Source of the DNA: Bromus sterilis | Lineage: Eukaryota > Streptophyta > Magnoliopsida > Poales > Poaceae | NCBI GenBank assembly: GCA_950022295.1 | Contig: OX465598.1 | Coordinates: 339,773,324 to 339,837,323 of the forward strand | Direction of reading: 5' to 3' | DNA length: 64,000 nucleotides | Shown here: positions 11,000 through 22,517 of the stretch, in pieces | Layout: every line of letters starts with the position of its first letter | How positions within the stretch are numbered: the stretch's first letter is position 1 | Translations under genes and position numbers: made by a program | The notes under the pieces: generated by a model | The model's database searches: none | Seen by the model: only the letters and a program-made list of their open reading frames with translations | Told to the model about the DNA's origin: nothing

Positions 11000-12625
11000 T
11001 GATGATGATTTCTCGCCCTTCGTTGGTAAACCCCAAGAGGAAGGTGTGATGTAGCACAGCAGAAAATTTCCCTCGGTAAAGATACCAAGGTTTGTCTCCA
11101 ATAGGACTCCGGAGATGATAAGTAGGTGTCAGCGGCGCAACTGACGTGGACCTGCACACAAACACAAATAACTTTGTTCCCAACGAAGTTCAGAGAGGTT
11201 GTCAATCTCTCCGGTCTTGTTGTTCACAAAGGATCAAACACAAGGGATAAAGATAGCAACTGAAAGTAAAAGCAGAAAAGTAAATGAGTGTGGAAACAGT
11301 AATGAGGATATGGACCGGGATACGTGATGTTCACCAGTGATGTCTCTCTCCCAAAAGACGATAAAACTGCTATGCGAGGTGAACAAATTACAGAAGGGCA
11401 ATTGACAGGATTATGAACGCACCGCAATGCTAACTATGCTACAAAAGAAAGGAAGAGGCTCAAAAGCATGGGCAGAACGCCAAAATAAGTAGACCGAAAT
11501 CCAAATGCGTCTACTACTAATCATCCACCTTGAGATATCTATCCAGAACATCTCGCTGGTATTAAGTTGCGAGCCCCACCCAAAGTGTAAACCCAAAGCA
11601 ACGGACAACTGCATTAAAAAGCACTTTGCATAAAGTAAACAATCCTTGCAACCGCGGTTACAAGCACCGTTGTTTTCCCCCTTGTGGCAACATCACATCC
11701 CCTAGACTCATGTTTCTGTCACTCAAGCGTGTCATCAGGGGGCATGAACCCACAATCGAGCATAACGTTCCCTCTTGGGGTCACTACCTACTACTTGGCC
11801 AAAGCAATAAACAGCAACGGAGAACATGCAAGAATTAATTAAGAAAAAAATATAAAAGATAAGAACCAAATATATTACTCTATCACAATCTGAACATAAT
11901 CTCATAATCCATCAGATCCCATCAAACTCAGCATAGCAACAGCAGAAAGATTACAAAAGTGCCTCGATCATGTAGGGCATCTCACGAGGTCTAAACCATG
12001 AAGAACAAAGAGGGGAGGAGAACATCACATAGCTGCTGATCACGGACCCATGGTCCAAAGTAAACTACTCACGGCACATCCGGGAAGCATCCATGGTGGA
12101 GAGGAGACTCCCGGAGGTCGGCCCTCCCTCCGGCAGGGTGCCGGGAAGAGGTTTGCTGGTGCTCCCGATCTCGGAAGCGCGGCGGCGGCGGAACAGAGGC
12201 GAGATCACGAAAAAGGGTTCTTCTTCTGAGGGTTTCTCGTCACGGAGAATATATAGGCGAAGGGGGGCACCCAGGGGGCCACCAGGGGTCCAGGCGCCCC
12301 CCCTGGCGCGGCCGGCCCCTAGGGCGCGCCACCAGGGCACCTGGGCCCCTGGTGGTGGCCCTCTGGCCCTACTCAGGTTCTTCCGGAAGGTTCTTCTGCG
12401 CTGATTTTTTATCTGATTTTTCCCGAATTTTTGGAGCACTTTTTATATGGGGGAAAACTGAAATAGAAAAACAGCAGAAAAAAGGAACTGGCACTGTGGT
12501 GCACTGAGTTAATAGGTTAGTCCAAATATGATCAAAAGTGTATGAAAGTGTATCTAGATCATAGCAATGTCACACAAAACATGCATGGAGCAAGCAGAAA
12601 TTATAGATACGTTTTGGACGTATCA
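11000..12625 (-). repeat. 5' LTR of the tandem gypsy array (1.63 kb, full length)
   Basis: This is the full-length version of the LTR at 4952-6238. It keeps the ~325-bp segment (about 11646-11970) that the other copy lost; the truncated copy at 18279-19482 also keeps it. The minus-strand TATA-like box is at 12248-12257. Its outer end at 12625 abuts G1 integrase coding sequence; the first five flanking bases, CTCAC, are the candidate target-site duplication. The inner boundary is approximate within about 6 bp because of an ATG/TGA microrepeat. Confidence 0.85.
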
Positions 12626-14427
12626 CTCACAAACTTCACATCCCTGTCTGAAACAATTGTCTTGGGCACTCAATGCAAGCGTACAATCTCCCTGAAAAAC
12701 AGGTTAGCAACATGCGACGCATCGTCGCTCTTATGGCATGTAATAAAATGTGCCATCATAGAAAATCTATCCACTACCACAAATATACTATCATGACCAT
12801 ATTTAGTGCGTGGCAATCCTAACACAAAGTTCATACTAATATCTTCCCAAGGTGTGGTAGGAGCCGATAGTGGAGTATACAAACCGTGAGGCTTCAGCTT
12901 GGACTTGGATGTGTTGCATACAATGCAGCGTCGAACAAACCTGTCCACATCACGCCTCATCCTGGGCCAATAAAAATTATCAGCAAGCATGAGTAATTTC
13001 TTCTCACGCCCAAAGTGACCCATCAATCCTCCTGCATGTGATTCCTGCAACAATAGCAAACGCACAGAAGATTCTGGAACACAAAGTTTGTTAGCTCGAA
13101 AAAAAAATCTATCATGGATGTGGAAGTTATCCCATGCAGTTCGAAGCAAACACAAATGATATGGTTCAGCAAAATCATGATCAGTTGCATATAAATCACA
13201 CAACCTCTCTAATCCAGGAATTTTAACATCAAGATGTGTCAATAACATGTTCTTCCTAGAGAGAGCATCAGCAACAACATTATCTTTCCCTTTCTTATAT
13301 TTGATGATGTAGGGAAAAGACTCAATGAACTCAACCCACTTCGCTAGGCGTCTATGCAAATTAGATTGAGCTTTTAGATATTTCAAAGCTTCATGATCAA
13401 AATGTATGATAAATTCTTTTGGCCACAAGTAATGTTGCCAAACTTCAAGAACTCTGACAAGTGCATACAATTCTTTATCATAAACAGGATAATTTAATCT
13501 AGCACCAGAAATCTTCTCACTGAAATAAGCTATAGGTCGACCTTCTTGCATCAAGACACCACCAATGCCTATACCACTAGCATCACATTCAACTTCAAAT
13601 TGCTTAGTAAAATCTGGTAATGCAAGTAATGGTGCAGAAGTAAGCAAACGTTTCAACTCATCAAATGCAAGGTCTTGTGCAACGCCCCAAACAAAAGGCA
13701 CACCTTTCTTAGTCAATTCATTCAACGGTGCAGCAATAGTACTAAAGTCTTTCACAAAACGTCTATAAAAACCGGCAAGACCGTGAAAACTTCATACTTG
13801 ACTAACATTCATGGGAGTAGGCCAGTTTTGAATTGCTTCAATTTTAGAAGAATCTACTTCTACCCCATGCTTAGATACAACATATCCCAGAAATATGACC
13901 TTATCTTTTGCAAATGTGCACTTCTCAAGATTAGCATATAATTTAGCATCACGCAACACTTGCAAAACTTGTCTAATATGATCAGCATGTTCAAATTCAT
14001 TGCGGTTGTAAATAAGTATATCATCAAAATACACAACCACAAAATCTCCAATAAACTCTCGCAAAACATGGTTCATTAATCTCATGAAAGTACTAGGAGC
14101 ATTAGTAAGACCAAAAGGCATAACTAACCACTCATATAATCCGAACTTAGTTTTGAAAGCATTTTTTCATTCATCCCCTTCTTTCATCCTAATTTGATGG
14201 TATCCACTACGCAAATCAATTTTAGAGAAAATAGCAGCACCACTCAATCCATCAAGCATATCCTCTAAACGTGGAATAGGATGGCGATATCGAATAGTGA
14301 TATTATTTATAGCTCTACAATCTACGCACATACGCCATGTACCATCTTTCTTAGGAACCAAAATAACAGGAACAGCACAAGGGCTAAGACTGACACGAAT
14401 ATACCCTTTATCCAGAAGCGCTTGTAC
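12626..14427 (-). pseudogene. G1 gypsy: reverse transcriptase, RNase H and integrase N-terminus, cut by the tandem insertion
   Basis: One continuous minus-strand frame with several stops. It contains RT (MVPKKDGTWRMCVDCRAIN; YFDDILIY catalytic box near 14025), the connection and RNase H region (DASGIGIGGVLMQ, near 13570), and the integrase zinc-binding domain (HAGGLMGHFGREKK ... CIVCNTSKSK) followed by the integrase core start (near 12830). In-frame stops lie at 14167-14169 (TGA), 13792-13794 (TGA) and 12670-12672 (TGA). Coding similarity stops exactly at 12626, where the LTR of the tandem element begins, so the rest of the integrase lies beyond the left edge of the window. Lineage by motif style is chromovirus-like (inference). 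Confidence 0.85.
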
Positions 14428-16601
14428 TTATTGCTGAATTTCCTTCTTCTCTTGGGGATTGGTCCTGTATGCTGCCCGGTTGGGAAGTGTAGCTCCTGGA
14501 ATAAGATCAATTTGGTGCTCAATACCACGCAAGGGTGGTAATCCTGCTGGAACCTCCGCCGGAAACACATCATCATAATCCTGCAAAACAGTAGACACAC
14601 TAGAAGAAAGAGGATGATTATCATTAGAAAGAAAAACCTTGCCTTCGTACATAAGCACAAGTGGCATGGCTGCAGGATCCTCACTAAATTCTCTCATGTC
14701 TTCTTTGGTGGCTAATGTAAGCAAACTAGTCTCTCTCGCACTTTTCGTTATATTATCACTCACAGCTATTACATTGTTCTCTCGTGTTGGTTCGACATTC
14801 ACCTCTACCTTCTGACGAGACTCGTTCACAATTTGTTGTGGGGACATAGGATGGAGATTAACTTTCTTGCCCTTGAACTCCAAATGATATGTATTGGCTC
14901 GGCCATTGTGTTGCACATGGCGATCAAATAACCATGGCCGACCCAATAAGAGATGGAAAACTGTCATAGGCACCACATCAAAATCGATGGAATCCTTGTA
15001 TGGGCCTATCTCAAAATTTACGCTCACCATGTGATTCACCTTCATCTCACCACTTTCACTCAACCATTGGACATAATAAGGATTTGGGTGAGGTAAGTAT
15101 CTCAGATTGATCTTGGCACAAACTCCTTGCTTGCGAGGTTGCGGCAGCTACCTCCATCAATGATCACTTTGCAAGCTTTGTTGGGGCCAACTAATGCTTT
15201 GGTTTGGAACAAATTGCAGCGCTGAGACTCAGATTTGGGCTGCACAGTAAGAGCACGCTGTGACACAACAATGGTAGGAGCATGCGATGGAAAAGCATCC
15301 ATGCCTTCTTCACTATTGTATCCCTCATCATTGCATGTGTCGGGGTCTTCATAATCACCGGTTTCATACTCGTCGGTTTCTTCATTAATGAACATGACCT
15401 TTCGGTTCGGGAAATCTCTCTTAAAGTGACCCGTATTACCGCAAGAGTGAAAAGTCATCTCGCGATTGCGAGCTGTAGACATGTTGGAGCCTGCACTAGT
15501 GGCAGAAGCAACTGGCTTCTTGGCCATAGAACCATTGGAGGCTGGCTTGGAAACAGAAGAAGAAGCCCGAGTATTGGCACCAAAATTCACGATAGGCGCA
15601 GCTGACGATGTCCTTGGAGAAAATCTGCTAGATGTGGAGTATCTAGACTTCAGTTGTGCCTCTTCTGCAAGCTGAGATTCAGCCTCCCTTGAAAGATGCA
15701 ATAGAGCATTCATATTATAGTATTGGTGATGCCGCACAATACTCTTGATGTTAAATTTCAGCCCATGGAGAAAACGTTGCATAGTCATCTCAACCTCTTC
15801 GCGAAATCGCGCACGTTGCAGCAACATCTCCATCTCCATATAGTGTGCATCAATGGACATAGTACCTTGCTTCAATTGTTTCAATTTATCAAAAACTGTC
15901 CTTAAGTAATTAGTGGGAACAAACCGAGCTTTCATGGTCGCCTTCATGTCACGCCATGTACGAATAGGCTGCCCATCGGTTTCTTGTATCTCGGTCAACA
16001 CACTCTCCTACCAACGCAAGGCATAACCGTCAAACTCGGAAGAAGCAATCTTGATCTTCTTGTCCTCCGAATAGTCATGCAAACGCCATAATTTTTCCAT
16101 CTTAAGCTCCCATGTGAGGTACTCTTCCACATCCGTGGAACCTTCAAATTTGGGGATGTTAAACTTGGGCTTGCTCAAGACATCTTCTTCATGAATGGGT
16201 AGACGGCGCGCACGAAAACCAAGTGGAGGTTGGCGAACCGGCCCTTGAGCACCACGCCCACGGCCTTGATTGCCCCTCTAATCAGCATTGTCGCCATGGA
16301 CACTACCATCATCGTCCTGAGCATCAGGTTGGCGTTGTACAATAGCTGCTTGTATGCCAGTGACAGATGTTGTCATTTGTTGTAGGCTCTGCTGGATAGC
16401 AGCAAGTTGTTGTTGCATAGTGGTGACTGCAGCTTCAGTCGCGTCCACTTTCAATTGAACCGTTTGAACATTTGTATCAATCGCATCAGCGGATTTAGTA
16501 AACAGCCCAGTCAAGTGATCACGGAGACCTTCATATGCCTCCCATGTAATTGGCGCATCCTTGTCCTGTTTCTGCATCACATCAAAACCACTTTGAGACA
16601 T
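14428..16601 (-). pseudogene. G1 chromovirus-like gypsy: gag, zinc knuckle and protease, decayed
   Basis: Encoded the Gag and protease part of a Ty3/gypsy polyprotein. Reading from 16601: a start region with coiled-coil-like Gln-rich heptads, a Gag core (WRDMKATMKARFVPTNY, then an M-E-M-L-L-Q-R-A-R segment), a CCHC knuckle remnant near 15420-15470, and a protease with IIDGGSC near 15140. Lesions: in-frame stops at 16276-16278 and near 16017, a frameshift between 15102 and 15063, and an in-frame TAA at 14428. The knuckle has lost both outer cysteines; Phe stands in each place. PBS and LTR follow directly upstream in the correct order, so this is the 5' part of the element that continues at 12626-14427. 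Confidence 0.8.
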
Positions 16602-17312
16602 GATTAGTAGGTTAGTGCCCTAAATCAAAATATTTTGGTGGACACTCACAAATCACTCAAAACTGACAAGAAAAAGGTGAATCTTACCGTTCCAAAGTGA
16701 ATAGTAATGCGTAGCCGTTCGGATGGAGGACTAGTGCACGGATGTGATGAAGTGAATACCCGAGTAAAAGAGTGAACACATGACAAAGCAGGATATATAT
16801 ATGGTGGAGCTATAGGTATGGCACCCTAACTACACCGAATTCAAGTCCTAGTGTTGATCGTGTGATACAAACCCAAGGAAAACTCACAAAGTGGAGACAA
16901 AAGAAGACAGGCCTCTCGAAAGATCACCACGATGATATGTCCTTTCTAGCACCTGTATATCTCTTTGCACTCTTTGATAACTCTTTTTTATCACACTTCT
17001 TTCTCTTTCTTTTGAATCTTTTCTCTTTTTCTCTTTTTATTTTATTTTTCTGACACTATTCCAAACTTGACGAAAATTGCTACAGTACTGCTACAGTAAC
17101 TTTTCTCTTTAGGCCACAATATGTCGCACCGCGGAGAAATTTTCGGGAAGAACACAACGAAACAGCAAACTAAAACAATGACTCCGATGCAATCTAAGTT
17201 ATGGCAAAACTAGAAACCCTAATATTTTTGTATGGCTTTTTCTGGATAGGACGAAAACAAAAACGATCTAATAGATGGATTTGGTGGATGCTTACCGAGG
17301 AAACACTGGAAA

Positions 17313-17322
17313 TCTGATACCA
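17313..17322 (-). other. G1 primer-binding site (tRNA-iMet type)
   Basis: The minus strand reads TGGTATCAGA, the complement of the 3' end of initiator methionine tRNA, three bases inside the LTR end. This is the usual primer site of chromoviruses and Copia elements. Confidence 0.75.
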
Positions 17323-17325
17323 AGA

Positions 17326-18123
17326 TGATATGGGGTGGCCCGATCTTCTCAGTAAGCGTACGGTGAATATGAGGGCGATGATAGATAACTTGTATGTAGC
17401 CGTTGAACTCTCCTCGCTAGATCCCCGTTGCCAATGCGACAACTCTCTACCCTTTGGATATTCACAACTTCACACACTTGTGCAACGTAGTCGTCGACCA
17501 CGAGACGGTAATTTGCAATCTACTAATTCCCAGTGGAACAAAAAATCACACAAAACTTGTAGCAGAAGAACTTCAGATCGATACGAATTGAAGTTTATGA
17601 TTCAAGATGAAAGCTTGTCGCTATTCTCAAGAACTAGGGTTTATATAAACGTGGTCTAACCCTAAAACTCGCAGGGGGTCTGGTATTTATAAGCTAGGGG
17701 GTGTCAAACTCGGATACAAGGCCGCAGCCCTTCAGATCTGCGCGCAGGCAGTTTCGGACGTCCGATGGGTTTCGGACGTCCGATGCGTCGGACGTCCGAA
17801 CCGTGTCGGATGTCCGGTTGTTTTGACATCGGTACTGTACTTGGGGGCCGTCACGAAGATCTTCATGTCGGACATCCGTCGTGTCGGACGTCCGAAGCCC
17901 GTCGGATGTCCGCCGAAAATAGCAACCCTTCTGTAACTTGAGGTCATCGAAGCGTCGTAGCTCCCGGCCTCCGATGTCGGACGTCTGAAATGCGTCGGAC
18001 GTCCGAAAGTTGGAGCTTCTTTTATCTTCTCCTCCTTCTGGATCCTCGTCTTCGTCATGATACCTGATAATGCAAACATACAAAGATTTAGGCAGTATAA
18101 AGTTCTCAGTACATGTCATATCA
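17326..18123 (-). repeat. G1 LTR (798 bp), flanked by internal sequence on both sides
   Basis: It begins TGATATG and ends CATATCA on the plus strand, a perfect 7-bp terminal inverted repeat. On the left are a tRNA-iMet-type primer site and then gag (5' LTR role). On the right the last codons of a gypsy polyprotein run straight into it (3' LTR role); that frame continues about 40 codons into the LTR (ENFILPKS). Minus-strand TATA-like boxes are at 17682-17693 and 17639-17650. Nine palindromic repeats occupy 17754-18006. Confidence 0.8.
17754..18006. promoter_or_regulatory. Array of nine TCGGACGTCCGA palindromes in G1 U3
   Basis: Perfect 12-bp palindromes lie at 17754, 17772, 17788, 17884 and 17995. 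Variants with a single C-to-T or G-to-A change in the core lie at 17806, 17868, 17902 and 17977. In the minus-strand direction the array is about 60-320 bp upstream of the TATA-like box, where U3 enhancers sit. All changes in the cores are of the type expected from deamination of methylated cytosine. Function is inference. Confidence 0.7.
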
Positions 18124-18278
18124 GAATCTATTAAGAGCGAGTTCACCTGTTGTTCTATCAACTTTGCACGAGCTCTTGTAATAGGTCCAATTCTGATTTC
18201 ATCATCCTTCTTCTTTGTTGAATCAACTTGTTCTTCATGACGAACTGGAGATGTGTTGGTAGTAGGGATGTCCTCATC
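18124..18278 (-). pseudogene. 3' end of a second G1-type polyprotein
   Basis: The minus strand translates to a Glu/Lys-rich stretch followed by GPITRARAKLIEQQVNSLL, the typical C-terminal tail of grass gypsy polyproteins, and continues in frame into the LTR at 17326-18123. The rest of that element is missing: at 18279 the sequence switches to the truncated LTR of the tandem family. Its position beside an LTR that also has its own PBS and gag on the other side points to a tandem G1 pair that was later cut down. Confidence 0.75.
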
Positions 18279-19482
18279 ACAGGATTATGAAGGCACCGCA
18301 ATGCTAACTATGCTGCAAAGAAAGGAAGGGCTCAAAAGCAATGGGCAGTACGCCAAGGTAAGTAGACCGAAATCCATCTGCATCTACTACGAATCATCCA
18401 CCTTGAGATATCTATCCAGAACATCTCGCTAGTATTAAGTTGCGAATCCCACCCAAAGTGTAAATCCAAAGCAACAGACAACTGCATTAAAAGAACTTTG
18501 CGTAAAGTAAACAATCCTTGCATCCGCGGATACAAGCACCGTTGTTTTATCCCTGGTGGCAAAAGCACATCCCCTAGTCTCATGTTTCTGTCACTCAAGC
18601 TAGACATCAAGGGGCTGAACCCACAATCAAGCATAACGCTCCCTCTTGGAGTTGCAACAAATCACTTGGCCAAAGTAAAATACGGCAACGGAGAACATGC
18701 AAGAATTTACTCAAGAACAAAATATAAAAGAGAAGAGCCAAATATATTACTCATCACAATCTGAACATAGTCTCATAATCCATCAGATCCCAACAAACTC
18801 AGCATAGCAACGACAGAAAATTACAAAGGTGCCTCGATCATGTGAGGCAGCTCACGAGATCTCGAAAGTGGAGGCACAAAAAGGGGAGAGATAGATCACA
18901 TAGCTACTGGTCACGGACCCATGGTCCAAGGAAAACTACTCACGGTACATACGGGAGGCGTGGCTATGGATGGTCTCTCGGAGGGGGTAGCTTCTCCAGG
19001 CAGGGTTCCGGAGCAGCTTCTCCAGGCAGCCCCGATCTAGAAACGGCGGTGGCGTCGGTACAGAGGCGAGATCGTGAAAAAAGGAGTTCTCTCCAGGGGT
19101 TTCCGTCACGGGGGGTAAATATAGGCAAAGGGGGGCACCGAGAGGGGCCACAGGGCATCCACGAGGCTCCTTGGCGCGGCCTAGGGTGGGGACGCGCCAG
19201 GGACCCTTCTGGAGTCCCTGTGGTGGCCCCCTTCCCTCCTTTGGTGTTTCCGGAAGCTTCCGTGTCGCTGATTTTTTATCTGATTTTTCCGAATTTTTTG
19301 GAGCACTTTTAATGGCCGGAAAACCTGAAATACAAAAATAGCAACTGGCAGCTGGGTGCACTGGGTTAATAGATTAGTCCAAATATGCTCAAAGGTGTAT
19401 GAAAGTTCAAGCAAAACATGGCAAAGTCACACAAGACATGCATGGAGCAAGCAGAAATTATAGATACGTTTGGGACGTATCA
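18279..19482 (-). repeat. Truncated third LTR of the tandem gag-only family
   Basis: Homologous to about 11410-12625, including the segment deleted from 4952-6238, and it ends with the same TGATACGTCC-type terminus at 19482. The inner ~400 bp of the LTR and all internal sequence are missing; the break at 18279 starts inside ACAGGATTATGAA. It is more diverged than the first two copies. The minus-strand TATA-like box is near 19118. Confidence 0.85.
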
Positions 19483-20360
19483 ACGACGCGTGCGCATGAC
19501 CTCCGGGAACGCATGCAGGGATGAGCCAGCTCGGGTGCTGATGAAGGTGGCGGAGCGTGCAGGGCGCAGCCTCCAGGCCTGCTGATGCGGCCGAACACGA
19601 CCGCCGATGAAGAAGCTGAAGAAGAAAGGTCCCGTCCGGAACAGGACTCTGGTCGCTGCAATTAGCCCCACGGTGGGCGCCAACTGTCGTCGATATGTAA
19701 CGGCAGATGCCATGGGATGGCTAAAGTGGGGGAACAATGCGCAGACGACGGCGCTCCGGAACGGGTCCAGGCACAAGCACACGGCGAGGTACCCAGGTTC
19801 GGGGCTCTCCGTAGAGATAAAACCCCTACTCCTGCATGTGTGAACTATAGGCAAATATCTGTACATGGTGCTCCTTGAGATGTATGTTTGCTCCTAGACG
19901 AGTTGTTAACTGATGGATGGATGAATGACTAGCTAGTGGAGTGGTGCTAATGCTCAAGTGCTCACGGCTTGCTCCTCTCCCTCACCGTGGTGCACCTTGG
20001 TGCCTTTATATAGGAAGGCCCAAGGGGACAAGGGGGTGAGGAAGAGAGGGAGCAAGGGGACAAAAAGGGGGCCCCACGAGGGGACAAGACCCATAATGGC
20101 CTAACTACACTATTCACGACATGAATAGAGATGTCTTTTACTTGTCTTCTCTTGCTTTATCTTGTCGACGGGACACCTCGGTTGACTTCCGGACAGTGGG
20201 CCAGTACACTGCCGGCCGGATGCGCGGGGAGCCGACTGCGGGCAATCGGCCCAGAGCAGTCAGGGGGCGCAATCGGCGCGGAGCTGAGGGCGCAATCGGC
20301 GCCCGATGCCTTGAAATATTCTTCCTCCTGCATGACCCTACCGGGGGGTCATCCCCCCGA
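19483..20360 (-). repeat. LTR of gypsy element X with adjacent primer site and leader
   Basis: Plus-strand TGTCGTCGATATG at 19684 marks the inner LTR end. Just left of it the minus strand reads TTGGCGCCCACCGTGGGG (about 19664-19682), a primer-site-like box, then a short leader to 19483. A minus-strand TATA box CTATATAAAGGC is at 20003-20017. The outer LTR limit is not certain (about 20330-20360). A G6-N4-C6 hairpin at 20343-20358 lies at the boundary with the polyprotein remnant. GC-rich plus-strand frames here look non-coding. Confidence 0.6.
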
Positions 20361-22517
20361 AATTACTGTTGCCACACCGCGTCACCCGAGACCCAAGTAC
20401 CTCCATCGGTTCGGGCCGCGTAGCATTAACAGCCGGTAGCTCGGTCACCGCCTGCTTGGAGCGTGGCAGAGCTCGACAGAGTTGGGAGACGTGGAACAAC
20501 GGGTGAATCTTGCAGGAGGTCGGTAGGCCGAGCTCGTACGCGACCTTGCCCACGCGTCAATGTACATGAAAGGGACCAAACTACTTGAAAGCCAACTTGT
20601 TGTTAGTACGAGTAGCCAGTGATCGTTGGATGTAGGGTTGAAGCTTGAGGAAGACCCAATCATCCACAACAAACTCTCGGTTCGAACGAGTGCAATCCGC
20701 AGACAGTTTCTTGTGCTGACGAGCTCGGAGTAGATGTTGGTGAAGCAGCGCTTCCTCCAAGACCGGTGCGGCGCACACGCTGGGATCAACAATACCGAAG
20801 TGAAGAGGAGGATGCCCATAGAGAACCTCGAAGGGAGAAGTACCCAACACCGAGTGCGGAGAAATGTTGTACCAGAATTCCGCCAGAGTCACCCAGTAGT
20901 CCCATTCTAAGGGGCAGGCGTGGACGAAGCAACAGAGATACGTCTCCACACACTGATTTACCTGCTCGGTCTGATCGTCAATTTGCGAATGGAGAGTTGT
21001 GCTCATGCGAAGCTAGATATGAGTCAAACGAAACAGCTCCCTCCACAGAATGATGGTGAAGATGGGATCCCAGTCTGACACAATGGTCGTCGGCAGACCA
21101 TGGGGCTTGTAAATGTTATCCACAAATGTTTGTGCCACCGGGAAAGTCGTGAACGGGTGTGAGAGGGCAATTAAATGAGTGTACCGGGAGAATTTGTGCA
21201 CAACCACCAGAATGATGTTGTAATGCCGAGAACGCGACAATCCTTCGACAAAGTCCGTAGTAATGAGCTTGCAAGCATGAGCAGGCATCGACAGAGGTTC
21301 GAGCAACCCAGGGTAACGCATGCGCTCGGGTTTATCTTGTTTGCAGACTTGGCAATATTCCATAAAGCGATGGTAGTGTTGTTTCATACCAGGCCATGGA
21401 AACAACCATCGGACCCTCCTATAAGTCACATTGAAGCCCGAGTGTCCCTCGATCGCACTAGAGTGCAAGGTCAGCAACACTTGTTTCTGGAGCGCCACAT
21501 TATTGTTGAGCCAGACATGCCCATGTTGGCGAATGACACCATCCTAGAGCGTGAAGTGATCGCGACCAGCAGGCTATAGGGTCTCCATCATAGCCACGTT
21601 GCACTTCCTCCAGCCATACGGGCATTACGGAGGTAACCAGATCAAGCTCCCCCTGGGGTGGCCTAGGCCGCCTGGACAAGGCGTCGGCAACTCGGTTGTC
21701 GACCCCCTTCTTGTAGACGATGAGGTAGCGCAACCCAAGTAGCTTGGGCATGATTTTCTTCTGCCAATAGATGGCAAGCCTCTGGTCTTCCAAGTGTATC
21801 AAGATGCGCTGATCGATGTGGATTAAGAACTCTTCATTCCGCAGATATAGCCGCCAATGATCAATCGCCAAGAGAATGGCAAGCCACTCCTCGTACGTGG
21901 ACAACACCCGGTTAAGGGGACCCAAGGCCTTGCTAAAGAAAGAGATTAGGTGACTTATTAATGGAGCACACCACCATGCCAAACTCAGAGGCATCCTTCT
22001 CCAGCTCAAATGGTAATGAAAAATCTGGTATAGCCAGCACCGGAGTAGGAACCAATGAATTCTTGAGCCCCTGGAAATCCTCCTGCTCCAATTCTGTCCA
22101 CTGAAATGCAGAATGCTTCTTCAAGAGATCTGTCAATGGGAAACTGATAACACCGAACCCGCGGACAAACTTCCTGTAATACCTTGCCAAACCAAGGAAA
22201 CCACACACCTCCTTTACTTTGGCTACAACAGACCAATTTCGTACCGCAACAATGTTCTTGGCATCTGTGCGAACTCCGTCTCCACTAATCTCATGGCACA
22301 GTTAGGGCAGGCAGTCCCGCATGAAAGCACACTTGCTGCATTTGATCTTGAGGTGATTGTCCGCTAGGAATTGGAACACTTGTGTCAGTAGCTTCACATG
22401 TTGCGTCTCATCCGTGCTTTACACCAGAATGTCATCAATAAACACAAGAACACCGTAGCGAAGGAGAGGGGTGATGTTTACTACACACTTCTATTCTTGT
22501 AGACTATGTTTGGCCTC
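20361..22517 (-). pseudogene. Gypsy element X polyprotein: RT end, RNase H, integrase, truncated C-terminus
   Basis: From right to left on the minus strand: RT core end with VFIDDILV (near 22430), the connection domain (FLGLARYYRKFVRGF), RNase H pieces (22009-21500), integrase zinc finger and core (EGHSGFNVTYRRV ... CQVCKQDK ... TTDFVEGL ... VSDWDPIF; 21498-21013), the Glu region (DQTEQVNQCVETYL) and the post-core segment ending in KIHPLFHVSQL. At least two frame changes and several stops break it. The chromodomain expected after the PLEVLG-like motif is missing; sequence turns into LTR-type sequence near 20365. The other end is cut by the element inserted at 22518; what lies beyond that insertion (29438 on) no longer looks like RT. 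Confidence 0.8.

Larger units (their letters stand above)
1..12625 (-). mobile_element. Tandem (head-to-tail) non-autonomous Ty3/gypsy element, gag-protease only, open at left edge
   Basis: Two direct units of about 6.3 kb align along their whole length: position 1 matches about 6317, and both end at a TGATACGTCC...-type LTR start on the minus strand (6238 and 12625). Reading the minus strand the order is LTR (11000-12625), primer-binding site, gag-protease, long non-coding stretch, polypurine tract, LTR (4952-6238), primer-binding site, gag-protease, non-coding stretch, window edge. No reverse transcriptase, RNase H or integrase can be found in either unit, so mobility would need a partner in trans. 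The gag and DxGAS protease type and a TGGCGCC...GGGGA primer site suggest the Athila/Tat side of gypsy (inference). The right end interrupts the integrase of G1. The left target-site duplication lies outside the window. Confidence 0.85.

Noticed and set aside
17754..18006. CRISPR-like array
   Set aside because: Short palindromes at irregular spacing in a plant LTR; no spacers of constant length, no cas genes, and the genome is eukaryotic.
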